Source: Acidobacteriota bacterium (GTDB taxonomy: Bacteria > Acidobacteriota > Vicinamibacteria > Vicinamibacterales > UBA2999). From it: a stretch of DNA of 49,191 nt. Location: the NCBI GenBank assembly GCA_016213695.1, contig JACQZV010000172.1:1-49191 (forward strand), written 5' to 3'. Under the pieces are notes generated by a model, which did no database searches, was not told the origin of the DNA, and saw only the letters and a list, made by a program, of their open reading frames with translations. This document shows positions 9,705 to 19,914 of the stretch, piece by piece. A program made the position numbers and the translations under genes. How positions within the stretch are numbered: the first letter of the stretch is position 1; the number at the start of each line of letters is the position of its first letter.

Positions 9705-10085
9705 ATGAGAAATACGCTTCGGTCGAGTGTGCTCGTGGCCGTCGTCCTGTCAGCCTTGTCGATTCCGCTGTCGGCACATCACGGAAACGCCTCGTACGAC
9801 AACAAGGACGTGACGATCAAGGGGACCGTCACCGCGTGGATCTGGGCGAATCCCCATACCTTCCTGAAGGTCGATGTGAAGGACGACAACGGCAACATCG
9901 TGCATTGGGTCTGCGAGAACAATGCCCCGTCTACGCTCGTCAACTTTGGCTTCACCGCGAAGACGTTCAAGGCTGGAGACGAGGTGACGGTTGTGATGTC
10001 GGCGACCTCCAAGACCGCGCCGGTCGGCCGTATCAGCCGGATCATCCTGGCCAACGGCTATGTGATGCATGCATCAGTGCAGTAG
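9705..10085 (+). CDS. DUF6152 family secreted protein, copy 1
   Basis: A 126-residue exported protein of unknown function. A signal peptide (about residues 1-24) ends in SA, followed directly by HHGNASYD. The mature part has a short beta-rich pattern: GTVTAWIWANPH, then VHWVCENN and FKAGDEVTVV. The HH pair, the NPH motif and the GTV strand are shared with the copies at 19491 and 25603. The ATG at 9705 has AAGGAGG 6-12 bases upstream. A TATATT hexamer at 9612-9617 may be its promoter. It is followed 84 bp later by a GRW-family gene. The family name is from memory of DUF6152; no function is established. Confidence 0.85.
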   Translation: MRNTLRSSVLVAVVLSALSIPLSAHHGNASYDNKDVTIKGTVTAWIWANPHTFLKVDVKDDNGNIVHWVCENNAPSTLVNFGFTAKTFKAGDEVTVVMSATSKTAPVGRISRIILANGYVMHASVQ

Positions 10086-10169
10086 GGACTGGTGGAAAGG
10101 GCCCCTGGCCCCGCCGCATCGCGAGACCGAGTCGGGTGACGGCCTACACGATGAAGAGGATTGCCGAAC

Positions 10170-11078
10170 ATGCCACAGCGACTTGTCGGTCCAACAATCG
10201 TTCTTGCGGCGCTGACGTTTTCGCCCCTTGCACGGGCCCAGACCGCTCCTCCGACGCCGCAGGCGGACGCGGCTGCGAGCGGCCAGAACGAGAATATTCA
10301 TGTCGACGGCTGGAACCGCCCGCAGACGCCCCTGGAGGCGTCCGGCAGGAAGCCGGGGCCCGCTCCCGTCCGTGATCTGTCCGGGTTGTGGGAGCCGGTC
10401 CCAAGATACAGGGACGGCGTCTTCGCGAGCGGCCCGCGGGACATGCCCTCGGATCCGGCGCATGAAGCCATGATGCCGTATACGGCATTGGGAAAAGAAA
10501 CGATGGATTCTCACAAGGCGGGATTCGGAGTCAACATGGCTCCGATCTCGCAGATCAACGACCCCTTTGACACCTGCGATCCGATTGGGTTTCCGCGGAT
10601 CAATCTGTTCAACCTGAGGGCGGTGCAGATCGTGCAAACCCCGAGACAGGTGCTGCTCCTTTATCAAAACACCAGGACGTGGCGCAACATCTGGACGGAC
10701 GGGCGAGAACTGCCCACGGTGATTACCGAGCCGCGGTGGTTCGGCTACTCGGTTGGCAAGTGGGTGGACCCGACCACGCTGGTGGTCACGACGATCGGGC
10801 TGGATGAAAGCACCTGGATCGACAACACGGGGCGGCCACACAGCGACCAACTGTCCGTGGAGGAAATCTATCATCGCGTGGACGAATTCAACATCGACCT
10901 GACGGTGACCATTACCGACCCGAAGATGTATACGAAGCCGTGGGTGCCGCTGAACAAGTTCCGTCTGGGGATGAATTCTCCGGACTTCGACATTCGGGAG
11001 ATGATTTGCTCGGTCTCGCAGCAGCTCCTCTTCAACGAACTGATGAAGGATGTCGTCCCTGCGTCTTCGAACAAGTAA
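10170..11078 (+). CDS. Secreted GRW-motif family protein, paralogue A
   Basis: A 302-residue exported protein whose family I cannot name. It has a signal peptide (to about residue 25), then SGLWEPVP, CDPIGFPRI, a QIVQ...LLLYQ strand pair, IWTDGRELP, and the block GYSVGKWVDPTTLVV, TWIDNTGRPHSDQL, ITDPKMYTKPW. These blocks recur in order in six other genes of this window. This copy is divergent (GKWVDP for GRWEGD) and is closest to the copy at 26055. The ATG at 10170 has GAGGA nine bases upstream; an in-frame TTG at 10161 is less likely. It lies between DUF6152 and SMP-30 genes on the same strand. Confidence 0.75.
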   Translation: MPQRLVGPTIVLAALTFSPLARAQTAPPTPQADAAASGQNENIHVDGWNRPQTPLEASGRKPGPAPVRDLSGLWEPVPRYRDGVFASGPRDMPSDPAHEAMMPYTALGKETMDSHKAGFGVNMAPISQINDPFDTCDPIGFPRINLFNLRAVQIVQTPRQVLLLYQNTRTWRNIWTDGRELPTVITEPRWFGYSVGKWVDPTTLVVTTIGLDESTWIDNTGRPHSDQLSVEEIYHRVDEFNIDLTVTITDPKMYTKPWVPLNKFRLGMNSPDFDIREMICSVSQQLLFNELMKDVVPASSNK

Positions 11079-11115
11079 CCTGACGCCGTTGGGGTCTGCT
11101 CGGATCCCCGGCACC

Positions 11116-11144
11116 TTGACAGTACGACGAGCCGAGCGTATAGC
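11116..11144 (+). promoter_or_regulatory. Sigma-70-type promoter for the SMP-30 gene
   Basis: A perfect TTGACA (11116-11121) is followed after 17 bases by TATAGC (11139-11144). Transcription would start near 11151, 18 bases before the ATG at 11169, with GGAGGG between. It is the best promoter match seen in the window, and it suggests this SMP-30 gene can be transcribed apart from the two genes before it. Confidence 0.72.
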
Positions 11145-11168
11145 CTGAGGCACTGGAGGGCACGGTTC

Positions 11169-12188
11169 ATGAGACGGACGGCAACGATCCTTGCGGTGGT
11201 ATCCCTGTTCGGTTCGGCAGCTGCAGTGATCCACGGACAAGGCCAGGTGAGACCTCCAGAGGTGCCGCCAACCGACACGATGGCGGTGGAGATCCCTGGG
11301 GTCATCAGAGGCGGGGCAAGGATAGAAGTGGTCATCGCCAACGTGGCCGGACACGGCGACCCCGGCGTGACGCTGCAAGGCACGGAAGGGCCGATCGCCC
11401 TGCCCGACGGCACCATGGTGTTCTGCGAAACCATCCTGGCCCGCGTGGCCAAAGTCGAGAAGGACGGGACCGAGTCCGTCTTCGTGGATGCCGCCCTTGC
11501 GGGCGGTCCGAATGGCCTGACCTGGGGCCCCAGGGGCCGGCTCATCGGTGCGACGACGGCTCCGGGCAAGGTGGGGGTCAGAGTGGTGTACCCCAGGGGC
11601 AGCGAAGCGATGCTGGCCGATAATTTCGAAGGGAAGCCGTTCGTCCGCCCCAACGACCTCATCGCCGACAAGAAAGGCGGTGTCTATTTCACCGATCCGG
11701 CCAACACGCCCAACCCGTCCCTGCCGCCGGCCGTCTACTACCTTCCACCGAGCGGAGGCACGGTCATCAAGGTGGTCGACAACGTGAATCCCAACGGCGT
11801 GACGCTCAGCCCCGATGAGAAAACGCTCTACGTGAACAGCGGCGGCACCGGGTATGTGCTCGCGTTCGACGTCCAGAACAACGGCACGCTGACGAATCGC
11901 CGCAACTTCGCCAGGTATGAAGGCCTGACCGTGACCGACGGCAAAGTGATCGGAGGAGGAGACGGCTTCACGGTCGATACGCAGGGCCGGCTGTACACGG
12001 CGGCCGCGGGGGCCATTCAGGTCTTCACTCCGCAGGGCGCCTATCTGGGCTCCATCACGCCGTCGAGAAGACCGCAGAACCTGGCCTTCGCCGGTCCGGA
12101 TATGAAGACGCTGTATATCGTGGGGGGCGGGACGGTGTTCAAGGTCCCGATGCTGGCGCAGGGAATCAAGAGCCGCGGCGGGAAGTAA
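11169..12188 (+). CDS. Exported SMP-30/gluconolactonase-like beta-propeller protein, copy 1
   Basis: A 339-residue protein with a signal peptide (about residues 1-25) and a six-bladed SMP-30/gluconolactonase fold. The expected metal ligands are present: Glu in TEGPIALPDG, Asn in VRPNDLIAD, Asn in NPNGVTLSPDE, and Asp in GGGDGFTVD. Family members hydrolyse sugar lactones or other esters; the exported forms common in Acidobacteriota have no proven substrate. The second copy at 17711 matches block for block, including the ending YIVGGGTVFKVPML. GGAGGG precedes the ATG, and it ends exactly where a 25-bp repeat begins. Confidence 0.88.
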   Translation: MRRTATILAVVSLFGSAAAVIHGQGQVRPPEVPPTDTMAVEIPGVIRGGARIEVVIANVAGHGDPGVTLQGTEGPIALPDGTMVFCETILARVAKVEKDGTESVFVDAALAGGPNGLTWGPRGRLIGATTAPGKVGVRVVYPRGSEAMLADNFEGKPFVRPNDLIADKKGGVYFTDPANTPNPSLPPAVYYLPPSGGTVIKVVDNVNPNGVTLSPDEKTLYVNSGGTGYVLAFDVQNNGTLTNRRNFARYEGLTVTDGKVIGGGDGFTVDTQGRLYTAAAGAIQVFTPQGAYLGSITPSRRPQNLAFAGPDMKTLYIVGGGTVFKVPMLAQGIKSRGGK

Positions 12189-12231
12189 TCGCGTAGTACA
12201 GCCCTTTCTCCTGACTTGGGAGGAATAGGTG

Positions 12232-12416
12232 TAGAATCATGGGTAGCCCGCACTAGCAGTTCAGAAGCCATCCCAACGACACCCTTAAGCCACTTACAGA
12301 ACTCACGCTGGGGAACCGGCCCTGTTGCCTCGATTCGCGACTGGTGTGCGACGAGACCAGGAACCATGCGGTACATCACGCGGCCAATTTCGGCCAATTC
12401 CCCAGAGGATCTACGT
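12232..12416 (+). promoter_or_regulatory. Promoter and long leader of the cold-shock gene
   Basis: TAGAAT (12232-12237) is a -10-like hexamer shared with several other upstream regions here. It would start an mRNA with a leader of about 170 nt, as expected for CspA-type messages. The leader contains a short hairpin (CTGGT 12341-12345 with ACCAG 12356-12360) and a tandem 10-bp repeat CGGCCAATTT/CGGCCAATTC (12381-12400), ending in AGAGGA ahead of the ATG. No gene is seen in 12189-12416. Confidence 0.5.
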
Positions 12417-12620
12417 ATGTCAGCAACCAACGGCACGATCAAGCGCATCACGGACAAAGGCTTCGGCTTTATCGCCACGCCTGACGGCACCGAATATTTC
12501 TTTCACCAGTCCGCATGCACGAGTACGCCGTTCGACTCGATGCGCGAAGGCGAGAACGTGACATTCACCGTCGGCCAGGGCCCGAAAGGCCCGCGCGCCG
12601 AGAACGTCGTCCCGGCCTAG
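12417..12620 (+). CDS. Cold-shock domain protein
   Basis: A 67-residue single cold-shock domain, the normal Csp length. It binds single-stranded RNA/DNA and melts mRNA structure. RNP1 is KGFGFIA (residues 14-20) and RNP2 is EYFFHQSA (about 26-33), with the ending GPRAENVVP typical of the family. The frame is open upstream to 12216, but only the ATG at 12417 gives the conserved N-terminus. The last third (ENVTFTVGQGPKG) is slightly diverged from CspA. Confidence 0.93.
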   Translation: MSATNGTIKRITDKGFGFIATPDGTEYFFHQSACTSTPFDSMREGENVTFTVGQGPKGPRAENVVPA

Positions 12621-12659
12621 CCTGCTCCACACCCGAGCCCCGGTGACCACGCAGGCCAT

Positions 12660-12682
12660 CGGGGTTCTGGTCCCCGCTTTTC
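12660..12682 (+). terminator. Probable intrinsic terminator after the cold-shock gene
   Basis: CGGGG (12660-12664) pairs with CCCCG (12672-12676) around a 7-nt loop and is followed by CTTTTCC. An alternative longer pairing uses CCCCGGTG near 12637 with CATCGGGG. The remaining bases to 12811 hold no gene that I can see. Confidence 0.5.
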
Positions 12683-12811
12683 CACACCACCTCTGGCAAG
12701 ACCCGGCCCGGCGTCCGCATGCACTCGCAGCTATCGTGGTACGACCGGCGCGGTAGTGGCTCCGGGGGACCGGGTTTCTCGGACCACTAAACTCACCGCG
12801 GCGGGAAATAA

Positions 12812-14596
12812 TCAGGCGAGCGCGACCTTCCGCGCCGGCACCGCGACCGGCGCCGTCCGCTTCTCCCCGATCTGCTGCCGCCACATCGCGTAGTACAGCC
12901 CTTTCTCCTCCAGCAGCTGCGCGTGCGTGCCGGACTCGGTGATGCTGCCCCGCTCCAGCACGAGAATCCGATCCGCGTGCATGATCGTCGACAGCCGGTG
13001 GGCGATCAGGATCGTCATGACGTCCTGGCTCGTCCCGACGTCGCGGATCGTCTGGCCGATCTCTTCCTCGGTCAGCGAGTCCAGCGACGATGTGGCTTCG
13101 TCGAACACCAGGAGGTGGGGCCGGCGCAGGAGCGCGCGGGCAATCGACAGGCGCTGCTTCTCGCCGCCCGACACCTTCACGCCCCCCTCGCCAATCACCG
13201 TATCCAGCCCGTTCGACGCGCGCGCCAGGAGGCTCCCGCACGACGCCTTGTGCAGCACGTCGAGGCACTCCGCATCGGTGGCCTTCGGGCTGACAAACAG
13301 CAGGTTCTCCCGGATCGTGCCGGAGAAGAGCTGCGTGTCCTGCGTGACAAAGCCGATCCGCTCGCGAAGCTGGTTCAGATCCACGTCCGAGGCGGAGTGG
13401 CCGTTGTACAGGATGTCGCCGGTCTGCGGGCGATAGAGTCCGACCAGCAGCTTCACGAGCGTGGTCTTTCCAGCGCCGGAGGGACCGACGAAGGCTATCG
13501 TGTCGCCACGCGCCACGCTGAACGAGATGCCGGTGAGGGCGGGTGACGAGGCCGACTGGTGCTGGAAGCTGACGCGGTCGAAGGCCAGGTGGTGCAACTC
13601 GGGCAGCGGCACCGGGTTGAGCGGCCGCGGCTCCTTCTTCATGTCGAGGATGTCCTGGAAGTTCTTCAGCGACACCTCGGCCTCGCGGTAGATGTTGATG
13701 ATGTTCCCGAGCTCCTGCAGCGGGCCGAAGATGAAGAAGGAGTAGATGAAGAGCGAGAAGAATTGCCCCACCGTGATGGCCTGCACGTAAATGAGGTAGA
13801 GCATCAGGAACATGATGGTCGTGCGCAGCGCGTTGACGACGGTGCCCTGGATGAAGCTGAGGCTCCGGATGTAGCGGACCTTCTTCAGCTCCAGCTGGAG
13901 GATCTTGCCGGTCGTGCCGTTGAGGCGCGCGATCTCCTGCGCCGCCAATCCCAGGCTCTTCACCAGCTCGATGTTCCGCAACGACTCCGTCGTCGCTCCC
14001 GCCAGCGCCGTCGTCTCGGCCACGATGGTCTTCTGAATGACCTTGATCTTCCTGCTGAGCACCGAGCTGAGGATGCCGAGCGCCGGCACCGTGAGGAAGT
14101 AGATCGGCGCAATCAGCCAGTGCACGCTCCAGGCGTAGGCCATCACGAAGATGATCCCGACGAGCGACGTGAACAGGATGTTGATCGACGCCGCGATCAG
14201 CTTCTCGACGTCGGTGCGGACCTTCTGGAGTTTGCCGAGCGTCTCGCCGCTCCGCTGGTCCTCGAATACCGAGTACGGGAGCTCGAGGGAGTGCTGGATG
14301 CCGTCGGAGTAGAGCCGCGCGCCCAGCCGCTGGGTGATGACGTTGATGAAGTAGTCCTGGAAGTTCTTTGCCACTCGCGAGACGAAGGCAACCCCCACCG
14401 CCGCGGCGAGCAGCAGGCTGACGCCGCGGAAGAATTCCGCGGTCGTGTACTCCGAGAAGCGCGTCGCGTACTGGTCGATGACGTAGCGGAAGATCAGCGG
14501 GTCGAGCAGCGAGAAGATCTGGTTCGTCGCCGCCAGGACGAGGGCGAGCACGACCAGGCGCCAGTAGTCGGCGAGATACGCGGCCAGCAGCTTCAT
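12812..14596 (-). CDS. ABC exporter half-transporter (membrane domain fused to ATPase)
   Basis: A 594-residue inner-membrane exporter of the MsbA/lipid or multidrug type, working as a dimer. Residues 1-310 carry the six-helix transmembrane domain (for example LVVLALVLAATNQIF and LIAPIYFLTVPALGIL). The ATPase domain shows Walker A GPSGAGKTTL, Q-loop IGFVTQDTQLFSG, signature VSGGEKQRLSIARAL, Walker B LLVFDEATSSLD and switch IAHRLST. The substrate is not decidable from sequence. It lies 63 bp after katG on the same strand. The codons for EKGLYYAM are duplicated outside the gene at 12188-12212. Confidence 0.92.
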   Translation of the reverse strand: MKLLAAYLADYWRLVVLALVLAATNQIFSLLDPLIFRYVIDQYATRFSEYTTAEFFRGVSLLLAAAVGVAFVSRVAKNFQDYFINVITQRLGARLYSDGIQHSLELPYSVFEDQRSGETLGKLQKVRTDVEKLIAASINILFTSLVGIIFVMAYAWSVHWLIAPIYFLTVPALGILSSVLSRKIKVIQKTIVAETTALAGATTESLRNIELVKSLGLAAQEIARLNGTTGKILQLELKKVRYIRSLSFIQGTVVNALRTTIMFLMLYLIYVQAITVGQFFSLFIYSFFIFGPLQELGNIINIYREAEVSLKNFQDILDMKKEPRPLNPVPLPELHHLAFDRVSFQHQSASSPALTGISFSVARGDTIAFVGPSGAGKTTLVKLLVGLYRPQTGDILYNGHSASDVDLNQLRERIGFVTQDTQLFSGTIRENLLFVSPKATDAECLDVLHKASCGSLLARASNGLDTVIGEGGVKVSGGEKQRLSIARALLRRPHLLVFDEATSSLDSLTEEEIGQTIRDVGTSQDVMTILIAHRLSTIMHADRILVLERGSITESGTHAQLLEEKGLYYAMWRQQIGEKRTAPVAVPARKVALA

Positions 14597-14659
14597 CGAG
14601 TCGATGATACCGCCCAGGGCGAATCGCCACTCACGACATCTATTCCGACGACGCCGGGA

Positions 14660-16888
<2,229 letters not shown>

Positions 16889-16942
16889 CTAATGATATGT
16901 CGCACGCACGATCTGATTCATTGCCTGTCCGGCGGCCGGCCG

Positions 16943-17650
16943 TCAGTCTTTCGGGTTCGTGGCAAAGACGGTCAGCTCGGTGATAAACCCGCGGTCGTCC
17001 ATCTCGAGCGCCGACTGGACGGCGTGCGCGATGTCGTCGCCCCGCAGCTTGGTCGGGTTCTCCGTGTTCTGGGGAAGTCCGGCCGCCGCGTAGAAGTCGG
17101 TCAGCACCTCGCTCGGATTCACCAGAATCACGCGCACGTTAAACGGCCGCAGCTCGGCGCGCCAGCATTCGGTCATCCCCCGCAGCGCGAACTTGCTGCC
17201 GTAGTAGGCCGTGCCCTTCGCCGCCCCCCGCACAGCCGCCGTCGACCCGATGTTGACGATGTGGCCGCTCTTCCGCTGGACAAAATGCCGCGCGGCCTCC
17301 CGCGCCATCAGCATCGCCCCGGCCACGTTGGTCGCGAACACCCGTTCGAAGTCGGCCAGCTCCATCTCGACGAGCGGCTTGATCACGCCGAAGCCGGCGT
17401 TGTTCACCAGAAGGTCCAGGTGATCGAACTGCCGAACCATGTCGGTGTAGGTGCGCAGAACATCCGCCTCCTTCGCCACGTCCGCGCGGATGGGATGGGC
17501 GCCGAGCGCCCGGGCGGCGGCGGCCAGCCGCCGCTCGTCGCGGCCCGTGATGGCCACCTTCGCCCCGGCCGCCGTCAATCGCTTCGCGATGGCGAGGCCG
17601 ATGCCGTTCGACCCGCCCGTGACTAACGCTGTCGCGCCCTTCAGATTCAT
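16943..17650 (-). CDS. Short-chain dehydrogenase/reductase
   Basis: A classical 235-residue SDR. Cofactor motif TGGSNGIG is at residues 11-18, NNAG at 83-86, catalytic Ser in NIGSTAA (136) and YxxxK as YYGSK (Tyr149, Lys153). The Arg in ITGRDERR after the second strand suggests NADP(H). The substrate is unknown. The ATG at 17650 was chosen because it starts the Rossmann fold. The frame stays open upstream across the divergent SMP-30 gene but shows nothing conserved. It is 60 bp divergent from that gene and upstream of katG. Confidence 0.9.
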   Translation of the reverse strand: MNLKGATALVTGGSNGIGLAIAKRLTAAGAKVAITGRDERRLAAAARALGAHPIRADVAKEADVLRTYTDMVRQFDHLDLLVNNAGFGVIKPLVEMELADFERVFATNVAGAMLMAREAARHFVQRKSGHIVNIGSTAAVRGAAKGTAYYGSKFALRGMTECWRAELRPFNVRVILVNPSEVLTDFYAAAGLPQNTENPTKLRGDDIAHAVQSALEMDDRGFITELTVFATNPKD

Positions 17651-17710
17651 CGTCGCTCCCCCTATGGCATACTGCGCTGCCGGGCCCGGGTTCAGTGTGA
17701 AGGAGACTCC

Positions 17711-18709
17711 ATGTCCAGAACCGCTGCGTTGCTGCTGGTCACCCTCGCGCTCTGTTCGACGTCCCTGTCGAGCCAGGCGCAGACGGGGTTCCCGCGGCTG
17801 CCGGCCCCGCCGGTCAAGTCCCCACCCGATACTACTGCGCCGGCCATCCCGGGCGTCGTGGCCGGCGGCACGAAGGTCCAGCTGATTCGGGATCTGTTTC
17901 AGAGCACCGAGGGGCCGATTGCGATGCCGGACGGAAGCCTGCTCTTCACCGAGCAGGACGCCGGCGACGGACGGCTGGTCAGGATCGACAAGGACGGGAA
18001 CATCTCGACATTCCTCGACAACACGAACCGCACGATCGGTCTCGGCTACGACCCGAAAGGCCGGCTGATTGGCGCGCAGTCGAACATCCCCCGCATCGGC
18101 GTGCTGCATCCGGCGCGCATGACGCTCGCCGAGTCGTTCGAAGGGGTGCCGCTTGTCGCTCCGAACGATCTCGTCATCGACAAGCGCGGCGGAATCTACT
18201 TCACCGATCAACTGGGCGGACGGTTCAGGCCGGTGCCCGCCGGCCGGACACGGCCGATGATCTTCTACGTCCGTCCCGAAGACGGGAAGCTCGTGAAGGC
18301 CAGCGACGCCGTGGACCGTCCCAACGGCATTACGTTGAGCCCCGATGAGAAAGTGCTCTACGCGGCCAACGGCGACACGATCTCCGCGTTCGACGTGCAG
18401 CCGGACGGGACGCTCCGCAATTTCCGGACATTCGCGACGCTGGCCGGGACAACCCGGACCGCGCAGGGCGAGGTCCAGGGCGGGGCCGACAGCATGTGCG
18501 TGGACGAGGCCGGGCGCGTGTACGTCGCCGCCGGCGGCGTCCAGGTGTTCAGTCCTCAGGGGCAGCACCTGGGCACGATTCCGACGCCGCTCCGGGCCCA
18601 GGCCCCCGCCTTTGCCGGACCCGACAGGAAAACCCTCTACGTCGTCGGCGGCGGCGCGGTGTACAAGATCGCGATGCTGGCGCGTGGCGTCCAGGGACGC
18701 GCGAAGTAG
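17711..18709 (+). CDS. Exported SMP-30/gluconolactonase-like protein, copy 2
   Basis: A 332-residue paralogue of the gene at 11169. A signal peptide ending SSQAQ (about residue 24) precedes the propeller. Metal-site motifs are STEGPIAMPDG, VAPNDLVIDK, DRPNGITLSPDE and GGADSMCVDEAG, and the ending is LYVVGGGAVYKIAML. AAGGAGA precedes the ATG. A CATACT hexamer at 17668-17673 may be its -10. Twelve bases separate it from a GRW gene, so the two are probably co-transcribed. Confidence 0.88.
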   Translation: MSRTAALLLVTLALCSTSLSSQAQTGFPRLPAPPVKSPPDTTAPAIPGVVAGGTKVQLIRDLFQSTEGPIAMPDGSLLFTEQDAGDGRLVRIDKDGNISTFLDNTNRTIGLGYDPKGRLIGAQSNIPRIGVLHPARMTLAESFEGVPLVAPNDLVIDKRGGIYFTDQLGGRFRPVPAGRTRPMIFYVRPEDGKLVKASDAVDRPNGITLSPDEKVLYAANGDTISAFDVQPDGTLRNFRTFATLAGTTRTAQGEVQGGADSMCVDEAGRVYVAAGGVQVFSPQGQHLGTIPTPLRAQAPAFAGPDRKTLYVVGGGAVYKIAMLARGVQGRAK

Positions 18710-18721
18710 CGGACCGCAAAC

Positions 18722-19459
18722 ATGACCATACGCTCTTTCGCCGCCGCGTTCCTGCTGCTGACGGCCGCCGGACATCCAGCGCCCACGGCGGCCCAGTCAG
18801 CACCGCAGTCCCGCCCGGACTTCAGCGGGATCTGGATTGCGAGCACAGCGGATATTTCCACGCTCCTGCTGCCGGGAGAGGAGATCTCCCTCACGCCCTA
18901 TGGCGCCGAGCGGTACAAGAAGCTCGACATGGCGGACTCCCCCTCCTACAAGTGCCTGCCGTACGGGCCGACGCGGGGCCTCCAGTCCACCAATCCGTTC
19001 CAGATCATCCAGTCCGGCGGTCTGTTCACGATCCTGACCGAGCACATCGACTATCGATTGATCTACACCGACGGACGCGGCCACCCCGAGGACATCCTCG
19101 ACTATCCGGAATGGATGGGACATTCGATCGGCCGGTGGGAGGGAGACACCCTGGTCGTCGACACGGTCGGGACCAGGGAAGAGACGTGGCTCGACACCGC
19201 GGGGTTCGAACACAGCGCGAAGCTGCATCTGACGGAACGGCTGCAGAAAACCGGAGCAGACAACTTCCGGATCACCGTCACCGTCGAAGACCCGGTGTTC
19301 TTTACCAGGCCGTTCACGTACTCGCGCGTGGCCCGGCGGATGGCGAAGGACGTGCGCCTGATGCCGGCGCGCTGCGCGGACAACGAGAATTCGCTGGCCG
19401 ACGCCGTGCGCGGCGTGCAGGGCCCCGAACACAAGAATCCGCCGAAGCTCCCCCGGTAG
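18722..19459 (+). CDS. Secreted GRW-motif family protein, paralogue B
   Basis: At 245 residues this is the shortest member of the seven-gene family. After a signal peptide (to about residue 22) it shows DFSGIWIAS, KCLPYGPTRG, the QIIQ...FTILTE strands, LIYTDGRGHP, GHSIGRWEGDTLVVDTVG, TWLDTAGFEHSAKL and EDPVFFTRPF. It carries the consensus GxSxGRWxGDTLVV exactly. Function unknown. It follows the SMP-30 gene by 12 bp and converges on a DUF6152 gene 31 bp away, the same trio as at 9705-12188. Confidence 0.77.
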   Translation: MTIRSFAAAFLLLTAAGHPAPTAAQSAPQSRPDFSGIWIASTADISTLLLPGEEISLTPYGAERYKKLDMADSPSYKCLPYGPTRGLQSTNPFQIIQSGGLFTILTEHIDYRLIYTDGRGHPEDILDYPEWMGHSIGRWEGDTLVVDTVGTREETWLDTAGFEHSAKLHLTERLQKTGADNFRITVTVEDPVFFTRPFTYSRVARRMAKDVRLMPARCADNENSLADAVRGVQGPEHKNPPKLPR

Positions 19460-19490
19460 CGCGGGAGCGCGGGCGCCCCCGGACCTGGCC

Positions 19491-19892
19491 CTATCGGTCG
19501 CTGGCCGCCGACCCGCCGAAGACCCGCCGGCCGTCAGCCAGCGTCAGCGTGCCGCCGTACGCCTTCGGTGTGCCGTTTCTGGCGGGAGACGAGCCGGTCA
19601 CCGTCACCGTGTCGCCGACGTTCAGATCGCTCTTCCTCCACCCCGCGCGGTACAGCTGGTTGGGTGTGGAGCCTTCGATCGCCCAGTTCGTCACGGCGCC
19701 AGACGAGTCCGCCACGTCGATGAAGTAGAAGACGTGCGGGTTCTTCCACTCCAGCCTCGTCACGGTGCCTTTGAACGTGACCTTCTTGTCCGTGTCGTAC
19801 GCCGCCGCGGCGCTGTGATGGGCCAGCAGGGACGCCCCGCCACAGAGCACGCCCAGAGTGAGTGCCAGGCCCGCAAGCAGGTTCCGTGTCAT
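19491..19892 (-). CDS. DUF6152 family secreted protein, copy 2
   Basis: A 133-residue paralogue of the 9705 and 25603 products. The signal peptide ends LLA, followed by HHSAAAAYD, FKGTVTRLEWKNPHVF, TNWAIEGSTPNQL and LNVGDTVTVTG. The C-terminal GGTLTLADGRRVFGG is its own. I chose the ATG at 19892 because GAGGAG lies six bases upstream; the ATG six bases earlier leaves no spacer. It starts 22 bp after the propeller/phosphatase gene stop on the same strand, suggesting one operon. Function unknown. Confidence 0.85.
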   Translation of the reverse strand: MTRNLLAGLALTLGVLCGGASLLAHHSAAAAYDTDKKVTFKGTVTRLEWKNPHVFYFIDVADSSGAVTNWAIEGSTPNQLYRAGWRKSDLNVGDTVTVTGSSPARNGTPKAYGGTLTLADGRRVFGGSAASDR

Positions 19893-19914
19893 TGCCATCT
19901 CCTCTGATACGGCG

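Larger units (their letters stand above)
12188..12909 (+). repeat. 25-bp exact direct repeat, 697 bp apart
   Basis: Bases 12188-12212, beginning at the last base of the SMP-30 stop codon, are identical to 12885-12909. The second copy lies inside the ABC exporter gene, where it encodes EKGLYYAM near the C-terminus. Flanking bases differ on both sides. The cold-shock gene and its leader lie between the copies. The arrangement looks like a recombination or duplication scar. Confidence 0.85.

Noticed and set aside
16943-18775. A 610-residue version of the SDR
   Set aside because: The extra N-terminus is antisense to the SMP-30 gene. The Rossmann fold starts at the ATG at 17650.
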